From: DTU053 sp012520115
Lineage (GTDB): Bacteria; Bacillota; Clostridia; Oscillospirales; Acutalibacteraceae
Direction of reading: 5' to 3'
DNA length: 64,000 bases
Assembly (NCBI GenBank): GCA_050953725.1
Contig: JBMNNB010000003.1
Coordinates: forward strand, 620,001-684,000
Below are positions 43,795 through 53,094 of this stretch, piece after piece. The notes under the pieces are model-generated. The model made no database searches. It was not told where the DNA came from and worked only from the letters and a program-made list of their open reading frames with translations. Position numbers and translations under genes: made by a program. Numbering within the stretch: position 1 is the first letter of the stretch; every line of letters begins with the position of its first letter.

Positions 43795-43808
43795 GCCTTA
43801 AAATATAT

Positions 43809-43842
43809 AAGAGCTATATGCAGCTGCATATAGCTCTTTTTT
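43809..43842. terminator. Bidirectional palindromic terminator
   Basis: A 30-bp perfect inverted repeat (AAGAGCTATATGCAG with its complement, 43809-43838) followed by T runs on both sides. It serves the zinc-ribbon and LCP genes. Confidence 0.9.
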
Positions 43843-43847
43843 ATTAA

Positions 43848-45020
43848 TTAGCCCTTATACTTTTTTACGACCTCCATGGCCGTCATGCGCTTTTCGGAAA
43901 GCTCTATATTCGTCTTGCCGTAGAGGGCCAGCTGCAGCTTCTGTGCGGCTGCCGGATAGTCCACAACCCAGATCCACGCATCGCCGGTGTATGCCATTCT
44001 GTCCTTCTCCTCCGGCACTGCCATCTGGACTATTTCATAGCTGTACCACTTCTTAACAAGTCCCTGAGTGGCAAGGCGGATAAGGTCGGTTGCGGGGCAG
44101 TTTGTCACCACATTGCCCGCAAGCTCCTTTGCAAGTTCGCCTATCTGTGAGGTGCTGATGCTCTCGCACTTCTTTACAAGGGCGGTGATAACATCCCTCT
44201 GCCTTCTGGTTCTGCTGATATCGCCGTCAACGTCGCTGCCTCTGATTCTTGCAAACAGCAAAGCCTGCTTGCCGTTGAGAAGCACATTCTCGCCGAAAGG
44301 CATATCCTTACAGTCGTATTCGGCCTTGTTTCTGATATACCTTGCCTCATGCTCAAGCACGGTCACATTAATGCCGCCGACCATGTCAATGGCACGCTCA
44401 AAGGACTTGAACGCAGCGGCGAAATAATAGTCTATCTTTATCTTAAAGTCTTTTTCAATGGTGTCTATAAGGCATTCGGGGCCGCCGTAGGGGTAAGCGG
44501 CGTTGATTTTGGCGTACTTTATGCCCTTTGGCGTATCCATGTAGGTATAGCTGTCACGGAAAAGCGAAACAAGGGTGATTTTCTTTGTCTCCTTATTCAG
44601 AGAAGCAAGAATGATGGCGTCCGAGTTGCCGGAGATTGCGTCGCTGTCCCTGTTGTCAAGGCCTAAGAGCAGGACATTGATGACCTTTTTGCTTTTGAGC
44701 TGCTGGCCGTTGTTCGTGGACCACTGCTTGAGGAAGTCCTTCAGGCTCTTTGCGCCCGAAACGCCGAGCATGCTCTCAAAATGCTCATCCTCGCCGAAAT
44801 CCTCATCGAAGTCCTCATAAAAGTCCGAATTTTCGGGGGAATTGGGCGATACAAAGTTTATACCGGACAAACGGACAAAAGAGTAGCCGCTGACGGTCAG
44901 AGCGCAGATAAGGCAGACCGCCACGGAGATAATTAATAATTGATTCTTTTTAAGCGGAACCTGACCACGTTTTTGCCTGTATACTACAGTTTTTCTTTCC
45001 ACAAATACACTTCCAGTCAT
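43848..45020 (-). CDS. LytR-CpsA-Psr (LCP) family protein
   Basis: About 390 residues. The start is uncertain: ATG 45020 is used here, but GTG 45002 has a better site (GGAAG) and a TTG exists at 45047. One membrane helix (about residues 27-47 from ATG 45020) is followed by an acidic stretch. The LCP domain then shows NVLLLGLDNRDSD, SLFRDSYTYM, KINAAYPYGG, and MVGGINVTV. LCP enzymes transfer undecaprenyl-linked polymers such as teichoic acids or capsule onto peptidoglycan. It lies next to the gyrase genes but has its own transcript. Confidence 0.9.
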   Translation of the reverse strand: MTGSVFVERKTVVYRQKRGQVPLKKNQLLIISVAVCLICALTVSGYSFVRLSGINFVSPNSPENSDFYEDFDEDFGEDEHFESMLGVSGAKSLKDFLKQWSTNNGQQLKSKKVINVLLLGLDNRDSDAISGNSDAIILASLNKETKKITLVSLFRDSYTYMDTPKGIKYAKINAAYPYGGPECLIDTIEKDFKIKIDYYFAAAFKSFERAIDMVGGINVTVLEHEARYIRNKAEYDCKDMPFGENVLLNGKQALLFARIRGSDVDGDISRTRRQRDVITALVKKCESISTSQIGELAKELAGNVVTNCPATDLIRLATQGLVKKWYSYEIVQMAVPEEKDRMAYTGDAWIWVVDYPAAAQKLQLALYGKTNIELSEKRMTAMEVVKKYKG

Positions 45021-45277
45021 AGGGATAGCCGTCTGAACGCCGGCCAATAAAAAGACGCATTGTCACTTAAATTTGTTTCACTATCGCAGTAATAATTTAC
45101 CCAACATTTTTCAAGTATATCACTCACACTGCTAAAATCAAGCTGTAAAAACAGATATTTTATTATCACAGCGACAAGAATTTTGTCTATTTTTAACACT
45201 TTGTCGCCTTCTAAGGCAAAATTGAAAAAGCAAAATCAGGACTGTTTCAGTATACGGCGTATCAGAAAATAATATGC

Positions 45278-45313
45278 AAAAGGCAGGGACTGCCCTAAAA
45301 CAGTCCCCTTTTG
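45278..45313 (-). terminator. Terminator of gyrA
   Basis: AAAGGCAGGGACTG pairs with CAGTCCCCTTTT (one bulge), after the gyrA stop on the minus strand. Confidence 0.75.
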
Positions 45314-45324
45314 CTTTATATTTT

Positions 45325-47850
45325 CTATTCGTTCTGCTCGCTTACGACTTCTGCATTGTCCTCGTCGTCGGAGTCGTTATCCGGCTCTATGCTGTCGGTC
45401 TCGTCGTCTTCGGAATGCTCCGCCGTGGTGATTGTGGCGACCTTGTCACTCTCGCCCACTCTCATGACCCTAACGCCCTTTGAGGGACGGGCAAAAACGC
45501 TGATTTCACTTGCGGGAATCCTTATAATAATACCCTCTGCGGAGATTAGGATAACATCCTCGTCGTCGTGAATCTCACGGACGGCGCAGACAAGGCCGTA
45601 TTTCTCGGTCTTGTAGTTGATTACACCGAGGCCGCCCCTTGTCTGGATTCTGAAGTCCCCTGCGTCACTGCGCCTGCCGTAGCCCTTTTCGCTGACGGTC
45701 AGTATCCTGCCGCCTTCACGAAGCAGGGTCATGCCCACTACCCTGTCGCCCTCTTTAAGGGTGATAGCCTTAACGCCTCGGCCTGTTCTGCCTATGGAGC
45801 GGACATCCGTCTCTTTAAAGCCTATGCACATGCCGTTGCGAGTTGCCACAAGCAGGTTATCCTCGCCGGAGGTGAGCAGAACATAGGCCAGCTCGTCGCC
45901 CTCGTCAAGATTAATGGCGATAACGCCGTTTCTGCGTACGCTCCTGTATTCCTCCATCTCGGTGCGCTTGATAATGCCGTTCTTTGTGACCATGCAGATA
46001 TACTTGCTCTCGTCCTCTTTGGACACCTTAATCATGGCGGAGACCTTTTCATCTGACTCAACCGGGAGCAGGTTAACAATATTAATGCCCTTGCTGGTTC
46101 TGCTGCCCTCGGGGATTTCGTAACCTTTGAGCCTGTATACCCTGCCCCTTGTGGTAAAGAGCATTACATGGTCGTGGGTGGAGCAGGTGAACATGGTCTG
46201 CGCCACGTCCTCCTCACGGCGGGTAAGGCCTATAATGCCCCTGCCGCCACGCCTTTGCAGCTTGTATGTGTCAACGGTCTGACGCTTGATGTAGCCGAGT
46301 GTCGTCAGGGTCAGAACGCAGGTCTCCTCGGGAATTAAATCTTCTATATCAACCTCGCCGCTGACATTGACGATTTCAGTTCTTCTCTCGTCATTGTACT
46401 TCTTCTTGATTTCCAGAGCCTCATCCTTGAGAATTGAGAGGACTTTTTCGTGAGAGCCTAAAATCTCCTCATATTCCGCAATCTTAGCAATAAGAGCGGC
46501 CATTTCGTCCTCGAGCTTTTCCCTTTCAAGGCCGGTCAGCTGTCCTAAGCGCATCTGAACAATGTGGTTGGCCTGAATCTCGTCAAAGCCGAACCTCTCC
46601 ATCAGGGCCGCCTTGCCTTCGGGGATGCTCTTTGACGCACGAAGAATTGCGATAACCTCGTCGATGTAGTCGAGGGCCTGTAAAAGTGCGGTGACAATGT
46701 GCGCCCTCTCCTTGGCCTTTCTCAAATCGAACTCGGTGCGCCGCCTTATAATGGTGCACTGGTAGTCTATATAAAGCCTTAAGATATCTTTAAGTGTAAG
46801 CACCTTCGGCTCGCCGTTTACTAAAGCTATCATAATTACGCCGAAGGTCGACTGCATCTGGGTGAAGGAATAGAGCTGGTTTAATACCACCTGCGGGTTT
46901 GCGTCCTTTTTAAGGTCTATTACAATCTGCATGCCCGTTCTGGAGGAATAGTCGTTTATGTCGGCTATGCCCTCTATTCTCTTTTCTTTGACAAGCTCGG
47001 CTATGCTCTCAATGAGCCTTGCCTTGTTGACCTGATAGGGCAGCTCGGTGACGACGATTTTAAACCTGCCGTTCTTTGCCTCCTCTATTTCGGCTCTTGC
47101 ACGGACCACAAGCTTGCCCTTGCCGGTGCCGTAGGCAGCCCTTATGCCTGCCCTGCCCATGATAATGCCCGCCGTGGGGAAGTCCGGGCCCTTAATGTGC
47201 TCCATAAGGTCGTCAAGGTCTGCGTCGGGATTGTCGATAAGGCAGCACATGCCGTCTATGACCTCGCCTAAGTTGTGGGGCGGGATGTTTGTGGCCATGC
47301 CGACGGCAATGCCCATCGAGCCGTTTACAAGCAGGTTCGGGAAGCGTGAGGGCAGCACCTCAGGCTCCTTTAAGCGGTCGTCGTAGTTGGGTCTGAATTC
47401 GACCGTTTCCTTATCTATATCCGTCAGCATTTCAAGGGATATCTTGCTCATTCTGGACTCGGTATACCTGTATGCTGCCGGCGGGTCGCCGTCTATTGAG
47501 CCGAAGTTGCCGTGGCCGTCCACAAGGGCGTACCTCATGGAGAAGTTCTGCGCAAGGCGAACCATGGCGTCATAAACGGAGGCGTCACCGTGGGGGTGGT
47601 ATCTGCCCAGCACGGAACCGACCGTGTCGGCGCACTTTCTGTATGGCTTGTCGGGGGTCAGCCCGTTTTCGTACATTGTATAGAGTATTCTTCTGTGAAC
47701 AGGCTTAAAGCCGTCCCTTACATCCGGCAAAGCTCTTGACATTATGACAGACATGGAATAGTCAAGGAAGGATTTTTTCATCTCCTTGTTTATTTCCACA
47801 TCGATAACTTTTCCGCCGCTCGGGGCTGTTATGATGTTCTCGTTTTCCAT
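45325..47850 (-). CDS. gyrA: DNA gyrase subunit A
   Basis: 841 residues, standard length. The winged-helix region is SMSVIMSRALPDVRDGFKPV. The quinolone region reads HPHGDASVYDAMVR, with Ala90 at the E. coli Ser83 position and Asp94 at the Asp87 position. The catalytic Tyr is in AAYRYTE (about residue 130). The C-terminal beta-pinwheel starts about residue 500 and includes the GyrA box QRRGGRG. It ends in a very acidic tail. With GyrB it introduces negative supercoils. It is last of the dnaA-gyrA block. Confidence 0.98.
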   Translation of the reverse strand: MENENIITAPSGGKVIDVEINKEMKKSFLDYSMSVIMSRALPDVRDGFKPVHRRILYTMYENGLTPDKPYRKCADTVGSVLGRYHPHGDASVYDAMVRLAQNFSMRYALVDGHGNFGSIDGDPPAAYRYTESRMSKISLEMLTDIDKETVEFRPNYDDRLKEPEVLPSRFPNLLVNGSMGIAVGMATNIPPHNLGEVIDGMCCLIDNPDADLDDLMEHIKGPDFPTAGIIMGRAGIRAAYGTGKGKLVVRARAEIEEAKNGRFKIVVTELPYQVNKARLIESIAELVKEKRIEGIADINDYSSRTGMQIVIDLKKDANPQVVLNQLYSFTQMQSTFGVIMIALVNGEPKVLTLKDILRLYIDYQCTIIRRRTEFDLRKAKERAHIVTALLQALDYIDEVIAILRASKSIPEGKAALMERFGFDEIQANHIVQMRLGQLTGLEREKLEDEMAALIAKIAEYEEILGSHEKVLSILKDEALEIKKKYNDERRTEIVNVSGEVDIEDLIPEETCVLTLTTLGYIKRQTVDTYKLQRRGGRGIIGLTRREEDVAQTMFTCSTHDHVMLFTTRGRVYRLKGYEIPEGSRTSKGINIVNLLPVESDEKVSAMIKVSKEDESKYICMVTKNGIIKRTEMEEYRSVRRNGVIAINLDEGDELAYVLLTSGEDNLLVATRNGMCIGFKETDVRSIGRTGRGVKAITLKEGDRVVGMTLLREGGRILTVSEKGYGRRSDAGDFRIQTRGGLGVINYKTEKYGLVCAVREIHDDEDVILISAEGIIIRIPASEISVFARPSKGVRVMRVGESDKVATITTAEHSEDDETDSIEPDNDSDDEDNAEVVSEQNE

Positions 47851-47888
47851 AAAGATTCAGACCGTGCCTTTCTGCCGTTATTTAAGGC

Positions 47889-49907
47889 TTAAATATCAAG
47901 ATTCTGAACATATTTTGCGTTCTTTTCGATAAACTCTCGTCTCGGCTCAACCTTGTCGCCCATGAGGATTGAGAAGGTTTCATCCGCCTGGCTTGCGTCC
48001 TCGAGTGAGACACGCAGCATCGTGCGCCTTTCGGGGTCCATGGTGGTCTCCCAGAGCTGCAGGGGGTCCATTTCACCGAGACCCTTGTAGCGCTGAATGT
48101 CGCAGCTGCCGCCAAGCTCCTCGATTATGGCGTCCCTCTCCTCATCCGAGTAGGCGTAAGCGTGCTTTTTGCCCTTGGAAATCTTATAAAGCGGCGGCTG
48201 AGCGATGTAGATATAGCCGTGCTCAATAAGCGGGCGCATATATCTGAAGAAGAAGGTTAAAAGCAGTGTCCTGATGTGCGCTCCGTCCACGTCGGCATCG
48301 GCCATGATGACCACCTTGTGATACCTGAGCCTCGTTATGTCAAAGTCCTCGTCAATGCCCGTTCCGAGGGCCGTAACAACGGGGCTTAGCTTTTCGTTGC
48401 CAATGACCTTATCGAGCCTTGCCTTTTCGACGTTGAGCATCTTGCCCCAAAGAGGCAGTATGGCCTGGGTCATTCTGTCCCTGCCCTCTTTTGCCGAGCC
48501 GCCCGCAGAGTCTCCCTCTACGATGTAAAGCTCGGTGTTTTCAGGGTTCTTGTCAACGCAGTCTGCAAGCTTGCCGGGCAAAGAGTTGCTCTCAAGGGCT
48601 GATTTGCGTCTTGCTAAGTCCCTTGCCTTTCTTGCGGCCTCTCTGGCTCTTGACGCATCAAGGGCCTTGCCGAAGATATCCCTTGCAATGGAGGGGTTCT
48701 CCTCAAAGAATATCATCAGCTTTTCATAAACCGTCTGGGACACAAGCTGTGTAATGTCCGTATTGCCGAGCTTGCCCTTGGTCTGACCCTCGAACTGAGC
48801 GTCGGTCAGCTTTACGCTGATAACTGCGGTCAGACCCTCCCTGACATCCTCGCCGGACAGGTTCTTGTCGTTTTCCTTTAGGATATTGTACTTTCTGCCG
48901 TAGTCGTTAAAGACCCTTGTGAGAGCGAGCTTAAAGCCGGTCTCATGGGTACCGCCGTCAACGGTCCTGACATTGTTGGCAAAGCTCAAGATATTCTCGT
49001 TATAGCCGTCGTTATACATAATGGCTATCTCCGCACAGCGGTCGCCTGAAGCACTTGAAAAATAAATCGCCTTCGGGTTAATTGGAATCAGTCCCCTGCT
49101 CTCGTTGATAAACTCCACAAAGCTCGCAATGCCGCCCTCATAGCAGTAGGACTCCTCTATTATGTTTTCGCTGTCCCTTAAATCGCTCAGACTTATTTTA
49201 AGTCCCGCATTAAGGAAGGCCTGCTCACGAAGCCTTCTCTGAAGCACCTCAAAGTCATAGACTGTTGTCTCCGTGAATATCTCCGGGTCGGGCTTGAATC
49301 TGATAAGCGTGCCCGTTTCGTCTGTGTCGCCTATGATTTTTAAATCGCAGGCTATGTCGCCCCTTTCAAAGCGCTGGAAATATACATGGCCGTTCTGTGA
49401 AATCTCGACCTCCAGCCACTCGGACAAAGCATTAACGACCGATGAGCCTACGCCGTGCAGACCGCCGGAGACCTTATAGCCGCTGCCGCCGAACTTGCCG
49501 CCTGCATGAAGCACAGTCAGAACGACCGTTACGGCAGGCAGACCCTGCTGCTCGTTGATGTCCACGGGGATACCACGGCCGTTGTCCTTTACGGAGATGA
49601 CGTCGCCGGGCAGAATTTTTACTTCAATATGGTCGCAGAAGCCCGCAAGAGTCTCGTCTATGGAGTTGTCGACAATCTCATAGACAAGGTGGTGCAGTCC
49701 CCTCGGACCCGTGGAGCCGATATACATGCCCGGGCGCTTTCTGACGGCCTCAAGGCCCTCAAGCACCTGAATCTGACTTGCGTCGTACTTTTCGGTGACG
49801 GCAGTGTCCATACCGCTGCTGTGCAGTCCGTTTCGGACACCGTTATTTTCATTTTCTTGCTCCGTCTCGGGAGCAGTATCAATATTCTTCTTATCAAGCT
49901 CAGACAA
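47889..49907 (-). CDS. gyrB: DNA gyrase subunit B
   Basis: 672 residues from TTG 49907 (GAAAGGA upstream), two bases after the RemB stop. After about 40 non-conserved residues, YDASQIQVLEGLEAVRKRPGMYIGS begins the GHKL ATPase. LPGKLADC and YIVEGDSAGGSAKEGRDR form the TOPRIM start, with the metal Asp pair in IMADADVDGAHIRTLLLTFF. The C-terminal QRYKGLGEMDPLQLWETTM is typical. It pairs with GyrA just downstream. Confidence 0.98.
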   Translation of the reverse strand: MSELDKKNIDTAPETEQENENNGVRNGLHSSGMDTAVTEKYDASQIQVLEGLEAVRKRPGMYIGSTGPRGLHHLVYEIVDNSIDETLAGFCDHIEVKILPGDVISVKDNGRGIPVDINEQQGLPAVTVVLTVLHAGGKFGGSGYKVSGGLHGVGSSVVNALSEWLEVEISQNGHVYFQRFERGDIACDLKIIGDTDETGTLIRFKPDPEIFTETTVYDFEVLQRRLREQAFLNAGLKISLSDLRDSENIIEESYCYEGGIASFVEFINESRGLIPINPKAIYFSSASGDRCAEIAIMYNDGYNENILSFANNVRTVDGGTHETGFKLALTRVFNDYGRKYNILKENDKNLSGEDVREGLTAVISVKLTDAQFEGQTKGKLGNTDITQLVSQTVYEKLMIFFEENPSIARDIFGKALDASRAREAARKARDLARRKSALESNSLPGKLADCVDKNPENTELYIVEGDSAGGSAKEGRDRMTQAILPLWGKMLNVEKARLDKVIGNEKLSPVVTALGTGIDEDFDITRLRYHKVVIMADADVDGAHIRTLLLTFFFRYMRPLIEHGYIYIAQPPLYKISKGKKHAYAYSDEERDAIIEELGGSCDIQRYKGLGEMDPLQLWETTMDPERRTMLRVSLEDASQADETFSILMGDKVEPRREFIEKNAKYVQNLDI

Positions 49908-49909
49908 TT

Positions 49910-50173
49910 CTATCCAATCCTTTCTTGCTCAAAACGCTTCAAAAGCGTGGCGCTGGAAAGCTGTGATATATAAACTCTCCCGTCTGCTTCGTCCCGCCCT
50001 GCCAATATAAAGGAGCGGGGCAGCTCCGAAGAGACATTTATTATTTTTCCGTCGGTCTCCTGACGTGCGAGAAAATCCCTCGTCCGCTTTGAAATCGAGG
50101 TATTCTCCAGGTCGAAAATGCCGATTATCTCGTCATAGGTAATGACGGTCGACTGCCCTAAATGCAGAAACAT
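49910..50173 (-). CDS. remB: RemB-type regulator (DUF370)
   Basis: 87 residues. FLHLGQSTVITYDEIIGIFD and LPRSFILAG match the RemA/RemB (DUF370) family. In Bacillus subtilis the same position between recF and gyrB is held by remB (yaaB), linked to extracellular matrix gene control. The ATG follows AGGAGG. It is co-transcribed with recF and gyrB. Confidence 0.9.
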   Translation of the reverse strand: MFLHLGQSTVITYDEIIGIFDLENTSISKRTRDFLARQETDGKIINVSSELPRSFILAGRDEADGRVYISQLSSATLLKRFEQERIG

Positions 50174-50182
50174 ATTTGCCTC

Positions 50183-51316
50183 CTATTCGTCATTGCAGGG
50201 CTTCGGGGGCTTGATGACTATCTCCGCCCTGTTCTTTTCGGAAATTCGCCCGCCCTCAACATAAAAGGTCTTGCCGGAGCAGCTTCTGAGTATCGAATAC
50301 GGGTCGCAGCAGGTTATGAATACCTGCCTGTCGCCGAGACTCTCGAGTATATAGTCCTGACGGTTTATGTCCAGCTCGCTCAGAACATCGTCAAGGAGGA
50401 TCACGGGCGACTGACCGCTGAGTTTCTTTATGATTTCCGCTTCCGAGAGCTTCAGCGAAATGGCCGCACTCCTCTGCTGCCCCTGGGAGCCGAATACACG
50501 AGCCGCCCTGCCGTCTATGTTCACCCTGATATCGTCACGGTGGGGACCGAAAGAGGTAGCACCCGATAAAATGTCCTCTTTCCTGCTCTCTTTAAGCAGC
50601 TTCACGAAATCCTGCGGCTCGGTTACAGTCTCCTCCGTGCCCTGATAATAGGACACTTCCATTGTTTCTTTTTCCCCCGACAGGCCGCTGTAAATACTCG
50701 TGGCATACTCGTTTAAAAGCTCTATATATTTAATCCTCTTGTCAACTATAAAGGCCGCAAACTCCGACAGCTTTTCGTCCCATATGTCAAGGGTATCCTC
50801 CAGTGCGGGGTACCTGTAAATATCCTTTAAAAGCCTTGACCGCTGAATTAATATCCTGTTGTACGAAAACAGTGCGGATGTATATGAGCGGCTCAGCTGA
50901 CACAAAGCAAGGTCTAAAAATCTCCTTCTCTCCCCCGGGCCGTCCTTAATAAGGGACAGGTGCGACGGGGAGAAGACGACCGCCCTGAACTCCGAGGACA
51001 GAGCCGACGGGGAGCTTTGCTCAACGCCGTTTAAAATGGCCTTTCTCTTCTTGACGATTATAAGCTCCGCCTTCTGGATACGCCGTGTGTCGTAAAACTC
51101 TACCGCCGTTTTGGAAAATTCCTCGCCGAATTTAACAAGCTCCGAATCCCTCGCACCCCGAAAGCTTTTAAAGCCCGTACAGAGCCAGATAAGCTCCAAT
51201 AGATTAGTCTTACCCTGGGCGTTCTCGCCGTAGATTATATTCACGCCTTCGCTCGGCTCAATATCCAGCTCAGTGAGGTTGCGGAAATTCTCAGCCTTTA
51301 TGGATTTTACAATCAT
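50183..51316 (-). CDS. recF: DNA replication and repair protein RecF
   Basis: 377 residues. Walker A is YGENAQGKTN (about residues 29-38), the signature motif is FGSQGQQRSAAISLKL, and Walker B is PVILLDDVLSELD. RecF loads RecA at gaps with RecO and RecR. Its place between the S4 gene and remB is the conserved Bacillota order. Confidence 0.97.
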   Translation of the reverse strand: MIVKSIKAENFRNLTELDIEPSEGVNIIYGENAQGKTNLLELIWLCTGFKSFRGARDSELVKFGEEFSKTAVEFYDTRRIQKAELIIVKKRKAILNGVEQSSPSALSSEFRAVVFSPSHLSLIKDGPGERRRFLDLALCQLSRSYTSALFSYNRILIQRSRLLKDIYRYPALEDTLDIWDEKLSEFAAFIVDKRIKYIELLNEYATSIYSGLSGEKETMEVSYYQGTEETVTEPQDFVKLLKESRKEDILSGATSFGPHRDDIRVNIDGRAARVFGSQGQQRSAAISLKLSEAEIIKKLSGQSPVILLDDVLSELDINRQDYILESLGDRQVFITCCDPYSILRSCSGKTFYVEGGRISEKNRAEIVIKPPKPCNDE

Positions 51317-51333
51317 AAGACCATACCTTTACA

Positions 51334-51606
51334 TCAATTCGGCCTGTAAACTATTTTGTAGACATTTATACCTACCCGGAAGGAGTCGCCGTCCTTGAGC
51401 TTTCTGCCCCTCTGAAAGCAGGGCACGCCGTCCACAAAAACATCGCCCTCCGCTATCATTATCTTTGCGTGTCCGCCGGTATTGGCTTCGCCGCAGAGCT
51501 TAAGTGCGGAATCGAGCTTTATAAACGGAGTGTTTATAATAATCTCCGTTTCATTCTTTTTTGCGGGCACTGCCCTGAGCTTTATCACCTTGCGTTTATT
51601 TTCCAT
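51334..51606 (-). CDS. yaaA: S4-domain protein YaaA
   Basis: 90 residues from ATG 51606 (AAGGGATT upstream; a longer reading to 51621 is less likely). FIKLDSALKLCGEANTGGHA through GDVFVDGVPCFQRGRKLKDGD is the S4-like RNA-binding fold of the small protein always found between dnaN and recF. It probably binds ribosomal or other structured RNA. Confidence 0.9.
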   Translation of the reverse strand: MENKRKVIKLRAVPAKKNETEIIINTPFIKLDSALKLCGEANTGGHAKIMIAEGDVFVDGVPCFQRGRKLKDGDSFRVGINVYKIVYRPN

Positions 51607-51661
51607 AAATAATCCCTTCAAAACAGCGTACCCTATATTATTTCCCTAAATTCGGCTAATA

Positions 51662-52765
51662 TCAGGCGCCGAGCTTAACGGGCAGAATCAGATAAAGGAA
51701 GCTGTCGCCGCTTGTGGGTACGATGCAGATAGGCGAAAGGGGACCGGAAAGCTCAATAAGCACCTCATCCGTATCGCAGGCCCTTAAAGCCTCGGTTAAG
51801 TACCTGTAATTAAAGCCTATCTCTACCCTGCTGCCCTCTATAACTGCGTCAGTCCTGTCGCTTGCGGTGCCGAGGGCGGTGGTGCTTGTAATCTTTACGC
51901 TGGAATCGTCGAAGATGAATTTAAGCGGACTCTTAAATTTCTCAGTCACGACAAGTGAGGCCCTTTCGATACTGTCTGCAAAGTTCTTTGTCTTGATTCT
52001 GACTGTCGTGGTCTTATTCTTTGGCAGTGCGGACCTGTAATCGAGGAACTCGCCGTCAAGAAGCCTTGAAACGACGCTGTAGCCGTCGACTATAAATATA
52101 ATGTGCCTCTGGCCGAGGATTACCTGAACCTCTCCCGCCTCGTCGGTTATGAGCTTAGTAACCTCGGACATGGTCTTAGCCGGCACGACAAAGCTCATCT
52201 TGTCGCCGGAATAGTCCACATTCTCACGCCTTAAAGCAAGCCTTCTGCCGTCAAGGGCAATGAGGGTCATTATGTTATTCTCAATCTCAAACTTTATTCC
52301 TCTGTGTACCAGCTTGCTGTCGTCGGTGGAAACAGAGAAAATAGTCTGCCTGACCATATCTCTAATAGATGCGCTCTTAACATTTACCGAAAGCTGAGAA
52401 TTGACCGACGGTATCTCGGGGTATTCCGCAGCTGAAATGCCCGAAATGGTATAGCTTGTATCTCCGCCGTAGATACGGCAGTTATTCCTCTCGTCGTTCT
52501 CGATGGTGACATACTCAAAGGGCAGGTGCCTTAAAATATCGCAAATGGTCCTGGCGTTGATAACCACTGCACCTTCACGCTCTATGTCCGCCTCGATTCT
52601 GGTCTTGATGCCGAATTCAAGATCGTAGCCGCAAAGCTCCACGCCGCCGTCCTTAGCATTGATGTAAATACCCTCGATGGTCGGCAGCACCGATTTTGTG
52701 GAGGCGGCTCTCTGAACATTCTGACAGGCCGTTGACAGCACTGACGTATTGCAGACTAATTTCAT
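51662..52765 (-). CDS. dnaN: DNA polymerase III sliding clamp (beta subunit)
   Basis: 367 residues. The three repeated clamp domains are evident, with LPTIEGIYINAKDGGVELCGYDLE early and RYLTEALRACDTDEVLIELSGPLSPICI late, ending YLILPVKL. It tethers DNA polymerase to DNA. The ATG follows GAAAGGAAT. It lies downstream of dnaA across a 329-bp gap that contains the putative origin elements. Confidence 0.98.
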   Translation of the reverse strand: MKLVCNTSVLSTACQNVQRAASTKSVLPTIEGIYINAKDGGVELCGYDLEFGIKTRIEADIEREGAVVINARTICDILRHLPFEYVTIENDERNNCRIYGGDTSYTISGISAAEYPEIPSVNSQLSVNVKSASIRDMVRQTIFSVSTDDSKLVHRGIKFEIENNIMTLIALDGRRLALRRENVDYSGDKMSFVVPAKTMSEVTKLITDEAGEVQVILGQRHIIFIVDGYSVVSRLLDGEFLDYRSALPKNKTTTVRIKTKNFADSIERASLVVTEKFKSPLKFIFDDSSVKITSTTALGTASDRTDAVIEGSRVEIGFNYRYLTEALRACDTDEVLIELSGPLSPICIVPTSGDSFLYLILPVKLGA

Positions 52766-52822
52766 TTAAGACCATTCCTTTCTTCTTATAAAAGCGCCTT
52801 TCCAATACGAAAAACAAAATAG

Positions 52823-52862
52823 ATAGATATAATAATATTAATAGCAGTAGTAGTAGGGGCTG
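52823..52862 (-). other. Candidate DnaA-trio / unwinding element
   Basis: In the dnaA-to-dnaN direction the minus strand reads CCCC, then TACTACTACTGCTA, then the AT-rich TTAATATTATTATATC. This matches the Bacillus basal unwinding element layout: G/C-rich block, CTA/TAG trios (DnaA-trios), then AT-rich DNA, between dnaA and dnaN. Confidence 0.55.
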
Positions 52863-52983
52863 TCGAAAGCTTCTAAAACTCCCGCACGCCTTGAAGCTGT
52901 TAAATCAAGCGGATTTTAAAGCCTTCTAAAGTATTTTGACGGCTGTCGATTTTATTTTTCCATAAAAGAAAATTTTCGAAACT

Positions 52984-53079
52984 GTTTAAAACACGATGTT
53001 CAAATCCTAAAACCTGTTCAAAACTGAGCTTTAGTTTTAAACATTCGCTTGTGTAAAGCCCGTTTAAAGACGGTTCAAA
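52984..53079. repeat. Six-copy GTTYAAA repeat, candidate non-canonical DnaA boxes
   Basis: GTTTAAA or GTTCAAA occurs at 52984, 52998, 53016, 53062 and 53073, with GTTTTAAA at 53034. In the dnaA-to-dnaN direction these read TTTRAAC, often as TTTTGAACA or similar. Perfect TTATCCACA boxes are absent from the 329-bp gap and from the dnaA upstream region. The cluster sits on the dnaA side of the trio element, as DnaA boxes do in Bacillus. Confidence 0.5.
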
Positions 53080-53094
53080 CGCTTATCAAAACTT

